26,788 bases of DNA, taken from positions 1 to 26,788 of the forward strand of contig JADJSZ010000079.1 of NCBI GenBank assembly GCA_016711405.1, in the 5' to 3' direction. The position numbers and the translations under genes are program-made. Positions 23,091 to 26,788 of the stretch are shown here, piece after piece; the stretch's first letter is position 1; the number at the start of each line of letters is the position of its first letter. The notes beneath the pieces were generated by a model that was not told where the DNA came from, did not search any database, and saw nothing but the letters and a program-made list of their open reading frames with translations. The DNA comes from Candidatus Hadersleviella danica. Lineage in GTDB: Bacteria > Chloroflexota > Anaerolineae > Promineifilales > Promineifilaceae.

Positions 23091-23990
23091 GAAGCACGGC
23101 CGTACTATGCCCGCGCCCTCGCCATCCGCGAAAAGGTGCTGGGGGCGGAGCACCCCCACACGGCCCTCAGCCTGAACAACATGGGCGCACTGTTGGACAG
23201 CATGGGGGAGTTGGCCGAAGCACGGCCGTACTACGCCCGCGCCCTCGCCATCCGCGAAAGGTGCTGGGGGCGGAGCACCCCCACACGGCCCTCAGCCTGA
23301 ACAACATGGGCGCACTGTTGGACAGCATGGGGGAGTTGGCCGAAGCACGACCGTACTACGCCCGCGCCCTCGCTATCCGCGAAAGGGTATCGGGGGCGGA
23401 GCACCCCGACACGGCCACCAGCCTGAACAACATGGGCGCACTGTTGCAAGCGATGGGGGAGTTGGCGGAAGCACGGCCGTACTACGCCCGCGCCCTCGCC
23501 ATCCGCGAAAAGGTGCTGGGGGCGGAGCACCCCGACACGGCCCAAAGCCTGAACAACATGGGCGCCCTGTTGTATGCGATAGGGGAATTGGCCGAAGCAC
23601 GGCCGTATGTCGAACGCGCCCTCGCCATCCGCGAAAAGGTGCTGGGGGCGGAGCACCCCGACACGGCCAAAGCTTGGACAACATGGGCGCACTGTTGCAA
23701 GCGATGGGGGACTTGGCCGAAGCACGGCCGTACTACGCCCGCGCCCTCGCCATCCGCGAAAAGGTGCTGGGGGCGGAGCACCCCGACACGGCCACCAGCC
23801 TGAACAACATGGGCGCACTGTTGCGAGCGATGGGGGAATTGGCCGAAGCACGGCCGTACTACGCCCGCGCCCTCGCCATCCGCCAAAAACTGCTCGGGGC
23901 GGAGCACCCCGACACGGCCTCCAGTCTGAACAATTTGGCTGTTTTGGCCTACTACTGGAAGATTATCCTGAAGCGGCACGGGTCATGCGG
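23091..23990 (+). repeat. 126-bp tandem repeats encoding 42-residue TPRs
   Basis: Copies begin GAAGCACGG at 23091, 23217, 23342, 23468, 23594, 23719 and 23845, with a diverged eighth at 23970. The spacings are 126, 125, 126, 126, 125, 126 and 125. The three 125-bp spacings are exactly the frameshift sites. High DNA identity between units suggests recent duplication. Confidence 0.9.
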
Positions 23991-24081
23991 CGGGCACTGG
24001 CCATTCGGGAAGAAAAACTCGGCTTCAACCATCCCCTAACCAAATCTTCCCGCCGCTCCTTGCCGCCATCGAAGCAAAATT

Positions 24082-24174
24082 GTCATTCCGAACGAAGTGA
24101 GGAATCCCTAAAGCCTCCCACCCATTCAAAACCATGCCATGTCATAGGGATTCCTCGCATCCGCTCGGAATGAC
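24082..24174. mobile_element. Palindromic GTCATTC...GAATGAC element, copy 2
   Basis: This 93-bp element begins GTCATTCCGAACGAAGTGAG, then GAATCCC, and ends GGGATTCCTCGCATCCGC, then GGAATGAC. The arms match copy 1 and the middle differs. It forms the 3' end of the TPR gene and lies 2 bp before the ATG of the heptad ORF. Confidence 0.75.
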
Positions 24175-24176
24175 AT

Positions 24177-24490
24177 ATGGTGAACGTAGAAAAACGAATG
24201 ACAACCGTAGAAAAACGAATGACAACCGTGGAAAAACGAATGACAACCGTGGAAAAACGGATGGCAACCGTGGAAAAACGGATGACAACCGTGGAAAAAC
24301 GAATGGCAACCGTGGAAAAACGAATGGCAACCGTGGAAAAATGGATGACAACCGTGGAAAAACGAATGACAACCGTGGAAAAACGGATGGCAACTGTGGA
24401 AAAATGGATGACAACCGTGGAAAAACGGATGGCAACCGTGGAAAACGAATGACAACCGTGGAAAAACAAATGACAACCGTGGAAAAATGG
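24177..24490 (+). repeat. 21-bp tandem repeat array
   Basis: About 15 copies of the unit ATGACAACCGTGGAAAAACGA occur with few substitutions and one 1-bp deletion near 24440. There is no spacer of different sequence between copies, so it is not a CRISPR array. Confidence 0.9.
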
Positions 24491-24580
24491 CTAACCGACT
24501 CTCATTTACCCCGCCTGTGCGTTAGTCACAGGGACTTTATTCAGACACATAAATTGGAGGTGTCACATGTCGAAGCATAA
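24177..24580 (+). CDS. Heptad-repeat (MTTVEKR) coiled-coil ORF, one frameshift
   Basis: Fifteen tandem 21-bp units encode M-T/A-T-V-E-K-R/W heptads, with Met at position a and Val at d of an ideal coiled coil. Differences between units are mostly synonymous in this frame (GTA/GTG, CGA/CGG, ACC/ACT), which supports it as coding. Near 24440 one A is missing and the frame continues as MTTVEKQ MTTVEKW and then LTDSHLPRLCVSHRDF to a TAA at 24578. The restored protein is about 134 residues. There is no ribosome site, the start abuts a palindromic element, and other frames are also open, so expression is uncertain. Confidence 0.5.
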
Positions 24581-25226
24581 CAAGTTGAACATTGCTGAAC
24601 GTTTGGCGGCGGCACAACTGGCCATTGACGCTGTCTTGGCCGACCCCAGCGTGCAAGCCGCGCTGACTCCCTATGGCTATGATGTGGCGGCGATGACGGC
24701 CGCACGCGCCCTGTACGAGGAAGTGCAGGCGTTGACGGCCGCTCAAAAGCTGGAATACGGCGAGCAGTACGAGGCGACCCAACTCTTTGACGCGGCATGG
24801 GTCACGGCCGATGCCGCCTATATCAACTCCCTGCAATTGGCGCGGATTGCGTTTAAGAAGAATAGCAAAGGGCAGTCGGCCTTGGGGTTAAACGGCCGTC
24901 GCAAACTCTCCTATTCAGGCTGGATAGAGCAAGCGACGTTGTTCTACCAAGGGTTGTTGGCCACCCCCGCCTTGCAGGCCGAAATGACCAAGTATGGGTA
25001 CAACACGGCCAAGTGGGAAGCGGAGTACGCCTTGGTGCAAGCTGTGGTGGCGGCCAATGTGGTGCAGGAGCGGGAGAAGGGCGAAGCGCAAGACGCGACG
25101 AAGGCGCGGGATGCGGCGCTGGATGAGTTGGATGAGTGGCTGAGCGATTTTAAGGCCGTCTCCCAAATCGCCTTGGCGAAGATGGGGCAGAAGCTGGAAG
25201 GTTTGGGGTTTGGCCCTGTGCCGTAG
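24567..25226 (+). CDS. Helical protein of unknown function
   Basis: A 219-residue, highly helical, Ala-rich cytosolic protein with GGAGGT (24556-24561) before the ATG. It has an internal duplication: LADPSVQAALTPYGYDVAAM (residues about 25-44) resembles LATPALQAEMTKYGYNTAKW (131-150), each followed by a long helix. The C-terminus DELDEWLSDFKAVSQIALA-KLEGLGF matches a type seen in uncharacterised bacterial proteins. I cannot name a function. Together with the heptad ORF upstream it may form a two-gene structural unit. Confidence 0.7.
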   Translation: MSKHNKLNIAERLAAAQLAIDAVLADPSVQAALTPYGYDVAAMTAARALYEEVQALTAAQKLEYGEQYEATQLFDAAWVTADAAYINSLQLARIAFKKNSKGQSALGLNGRRKLSYSGWIEQATLFYQGLLATPALQAEMTKYGYNTAKWEAEYALVQAVVAANVVQEREKGEAQDATKARDAALDELDEWLSDFKAVSQIALAKMGQKLEGLGFGPVP

Positions 25227-25231
25227 GGGCG

Positions 25232-25266
25232 TTATTGGTTATTCGTTACTCGTTATTGGTTATTGG
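25232..25266. repeat. TTATTGGTTATTCGTTACTCG repeats (family H)
   Basis: Units of GTTATTGGTTATT and CGTTACTCG follow the helical-protein gene. No gene lies here. Confidence 0.55.
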
Positions 25267-25324
25267 CTGTGGACGGTCTCTGACCGATCCACCTAGCTGG
25301 ATTATCCGTTACCTGCTCTTGGCC

Positions 25325-25361
25325 AAAGTGCGACGCACCTTGAAGGTGCGTCGCACTTTTT
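25325..25361. terminator. Strong bidirectional terminator
   Basis: AAAGTGCGACGCACCTT (25325-25341) pairs perfectly with AAGGTGCGTCGCACTTT (25343-25359) and ends in TTTTT. The A-run on the left arm would make it work on the other strand too. Confidence 0.85.
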
Positions 25362-25377
25362 GTTTGTTGGGCGGGGG

Positions 25378-25420
25378 AATTGTGAATTGTGAATTGGGAA
25401 TGGTTAATTGTGAATGGGGG
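25378..25420. repeat. Family A repeat, copy 4
   Basis: GAATTGTGAATTGTGAATTG units and GGTTAATTGTGAATGG match the arrays at 141-180, 6354-6392 and 7381-7420. Confidence 0.65.
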
Positions 25421-25435
25421 TTCGTGGTGGTAAGT

Positions 25436-25622
25436 ACGTTGTAGGGGTGGGGGGCACGGCCATAGGCGCGAACGAAAACCATATGGCATTGTCAGCCGTG
25501 CCACTCACCCCCGTTGCCCCCACGGCAAACACGGTTGGCACACATCTGGGGTGGGTCGGGCGGTGTGGAGGGGCATACGGTTCGCATCACATCTCGGCCG
25601 CCCAGTCCCACCCCACCAACGT
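25436..25622. repeat. 187-bp inverted-repeat element in a gene-free gap
   Basis: ACGTTGTAGGGGTGGG (25436-25451) and CCCACCCCACCAACGT (25607-25622) are inverted at 14 of 16 positions; inside, GGCACGGC and GCCGTGCC also pair. The 25227-25744 gap has no gene otherwise. Confidence 0.5.
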
Positions 25623-25691
25623 AGTTTGGGGGGGAAGTTGGGCAACCCGATGGTGAGGAAATAGCTCCTATTCCGCAGGGGGCAAACCCTC

Positions 25692-25697
25692 TATAAT
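25692..25697 (+). promoter_or_regulatory. TATAAT box upstream of the lamin-tail gene
   Basis: A perfect TATAAT box lies here, but no good -35 box stands at 17 bp (TATTCC only). Transcription would start near 25704 and reach the AGGAG sites at 25735 and 25841. Confidence 0.4.
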
Positions 25698-25744
25698 GAA
25701 CCATCTGTGTAAACCATCGTTTCCTCATCCTTTAGGAGTTTACA

Positions 25745-25858
25745 ATGTCTTCCCCTCCCCCCCCTTCTATTCCTCGCCCTACTCACGCTAGGCACCACCT
25801 CGGCCGACCACACGGCCGTGCCACGGCCACTACCCCCAATAGGAGTATTTTTAGATGA
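25745..25858 (+). CDS. Small ORF overlapping the lamin-tail gene start
   Basis: A 37-codon frame with TAGGAG (25734-25739) before its ATG. Its stop overlaps the next start as ATGA. In this frame the product is Pro/Arg-rich. In another frame, past an 8-C run, the bases read PLLFLALLTLGTTSA, like a signal peptide. It may be a leader peptide or a frameshifted stub of a secreted protein. Confidence 0.3.
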   Translation: MSSPPPPSIPRPTHARHHLGRPHGRATATTPNRSIFR

Positions 25859-26788
25859 GACACCTGAGATTCCTTTTAACATGCACGACCGCCCTCGCGG
25901 CCATTTGGTTGTTGTTGGCAAACTTGCACGTTGCCCCAGTCTCGGCCGCTTCCCCCCAAGGCGGAAGCGTCGTGATTAACGAATTTTTTGTACGCGGCAC
26001 AGCGGGGAACCTCGACTGGGTTGAATTGCACAACCCCACAGGTGCCCCCATAGACGTGACTGGTTGGTATGTAGATGATGCGGCCGCTTGTGGAGCTGGC
26101 ACAAGCTTCTTAGGAGCCACTATGTTGCCTGCGGGTGGCCATTTAGCCATTACCGAAGGAGATGCAGGCGCGAATTTTGGCCTTAACACTACTGGGGAAC
26201 CAATTATTTTATGTACAGGGTCACACACCCTAGTAAATCGGATCGCTTATGGTAATGTCGGCGGTGCGCCCCTGCATTCAGCGGGCCTGACAACCGCCCG
26301 TGTTGGGGCGGCGCAGGACACAGGGGATGATGCGGCCGACTTCAATCTCACCATCACCGCGACCAAAGGGACTGTCAACAATGTGCCCACTACCAATTTA
26401 GGTAACTCACTGGTTATCAATGAGGTAGACATTACCCAAGTTGTAGGCAATGATGCCATTGAAATTTACAACCCCACTGGCGCGGCCGTAGACCTCTTAG
26501 GCTGGTCTATTACCGATGGTAGCGCACTAACTACTTTCATCCAGACCCTTATTGTGCCCGCCAATGGCTATGTTACCTTAGTCAACGGCACCCATTTTAG
26601 TTTTAGTTTAGCGGCCAATGATGTTTTACATCTGCTCAATCCCTCTGGAGTGCGTGTTGATCAACTTGGTTGGGGCGCGGAAGTAGAAGACAACTGCTTT
26701 GCTCGCGTACCTGATGGGGCGGGGCCGCACAATGGCTACAACTTCCCCACCAGCGGGGGCAACACCACTTTGTTAGACCAGCCCTGTA
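25855..26788 (+). CDS. Secreted protein with lamin-tail domains (runs off window end)
   Basis: AGGAG (25841-25845) precedes the ATG by 9 nt. Residues 1-about 30 are a signal peptide (RFLLTCTTALAAIWLLLANL to VSA). Two lamin-tail domains follow: VVINEFFVRGTAGNLDWVEL with HNPTGAPIDVTGWYVDD, and LVINEVDITQ with IEIYNPTGAAVDLLGWSITD. Such Ig-like domains occur in large surface or secreted proteins, often with nucleases or calcium-binding repeats. At least 311 residues lie in the window and the frame has no stop. It is probably exported by the Sec route. Confidence 0.85.
   Translation, partial: MRHLRFLLTCTTALAAIWLLLANLHVAPVSAASPQGGSVVINEFFVRGTAGNLDWVELHNPTGAPIDVTGWYVDDAAACGAGTSFLGATMLPAGGHLAITEGDAGANFGLNTTGEPIILCTGSHTLVNRIAYGNVGGAPLHSAGLTTARVGAAQDTGDDAADFNLTITATKGTVNNVPTTNLGNSLVINEVDITQVVGNDAIEIYNPTGAAVDLLGWSITDGSALTTFIQTLIVPANGYVTLVNGTHFSFSLAANDVLHLLNPSGVRVDQLGWGAEVEDNCFARVPDGAGPHNGYNFPTSGGNTTLLDQPC

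Larger units (their letters stand above)
21687..24100 (+). pseudogene. NB-ARC/TPR STAND NTPase, broken by many indels and a hairpin element
   Basis: AAGGAG before ATG 21687 suggests the original start; an in-frame start for the next segment is 21730. NB-ARC motifs are clear: FVGRTDQL, Walker A GLGGVGKTQL, Walker B WLLLCDNAD, ILITSRN and GRLPLALEHAAAYM. After residue about 300 come eight kinesin-light-chain-type 42-residue TPRs (EARPYYARALAIREKVLGAEHPDT). Single-base indels lie near 21710, 22105, 22603, 22634, 22747, 23254, 23667, 23957 and 24044. A 72-bp palindromic element sits inside at 22651-22722. The restored C-terminus AAIEAKLSFRTK ends in a second element. STAND NTPases sense ligands through their repeats. 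No effector domain is visible. Confidence 0.8.

Noticed and set aside
23231..23979. Minus-strand repeat frames over the TPR array
   Set aside because: Open only because the 126-bp repeat lacks stops on that strand; the plus frame gives real TPRs.
24083..24476. Minus-strand FFHGCHS repeat frames
   Set aside because: The 21-bp repeat is open in several frames; synonymous changes favour the plus-strand heptad frame.
23091..24490. CRISPR array
   Set aside because: Units of 126 and 21 bp abut with no unique spacers, and no cas genes are near.
1..26788. tRNA and rRNA genes
   Set aside because: No cloverleaf with a TTCGA-type T-loop and CCA end, and no rRNA core, could be found by eye.

Overview
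The window looks like a chromosomal contig of a moderately GC-rich bacterium, most likely Chloroflexota (Anaerolineae-like). This rests on family resemblance: a CWWG-type lipoprotein, an NB-ARC/TPR protein, lamin-tail secreted proteins, a long BNR-repeat protein, and spacers packed with short repeats. No rRNA or tRNA is present to confirm it. Two genome-wide signatures stand out. The palindrome CGGCCG, often inside ACGGCCGT, recurs about every 100-250 bp in most genes. Nearly every spacer holds 7-12-nt tandem repeats, often folded into long inverted repeats.

Layout. 1-133: N-terminus of Lon (minus). 298-2875: a sigma70-type promoter, an isochorismatase/nicotinamidase-like hydrolase, a 33-bp hairpin, a vWA protein and two tandem paralogous small membrane proteins. 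2957-6333 (minus): a CBS protein overlapping a tandem UspA, a two-helix membrane protein, and RuvB. 6484-9953 (plus): cysD and a cysN-cysC fusion for sulfate activation to PAPS, with a BrnT/BrnA toxin-antitoxin (TA) pair between them. ruvB and cysD are divergent, and both appear to have leaderless promoters. 9954-11136: an AT-richer, CGGCCG-free patch with a frameshifted lipoprotein and a possible RHS scrap. 11147-11740: YefM/YoeB with a promoter and a TGTACA operator-like site. 11741-12616: a possible small RNA or leader, then a phosphoribosyltransferase. 12739-12880: SRP 4.5S RNA. 12955-15452: a twice-frameshifted YabE-like protein (DUF348/G5/3D), a HicB-like protein and RsmA/KsgA. 15596-17794: VapBC with a clear operator, an MBL-fold hydrolase and a minus-strand antitoxin/PIN pair. 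17883-21035: a 1050-aa BNR-repeat protein (minus). 21131-24100: a short frameshifted gene and a badly disrupted NB-ARC/TPR gene that carries a 72-bp hairpin element. 24177-25226: a perfect-heptad repeat ORF and a helical protein of unknown function. 25227-26788: a terminator, a roughly 190-bp inverted-repeat element, and the start of a secreted lamin-tail-domain protein.

Five TA-type loci (BrnTA, YefM-YoeB, solo HicB, VapBC, antitoxin-PIN) fall within about 10.3 kb, interleaved with housekeeping genes. Many reading frames are broken by single-base indels, mostly in homopolymer runs. Some may be assembly errors and others real decay, so genes marked as frameshifted should be read with that in mind. 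All calls were made by eye from sequence; no database search was run.
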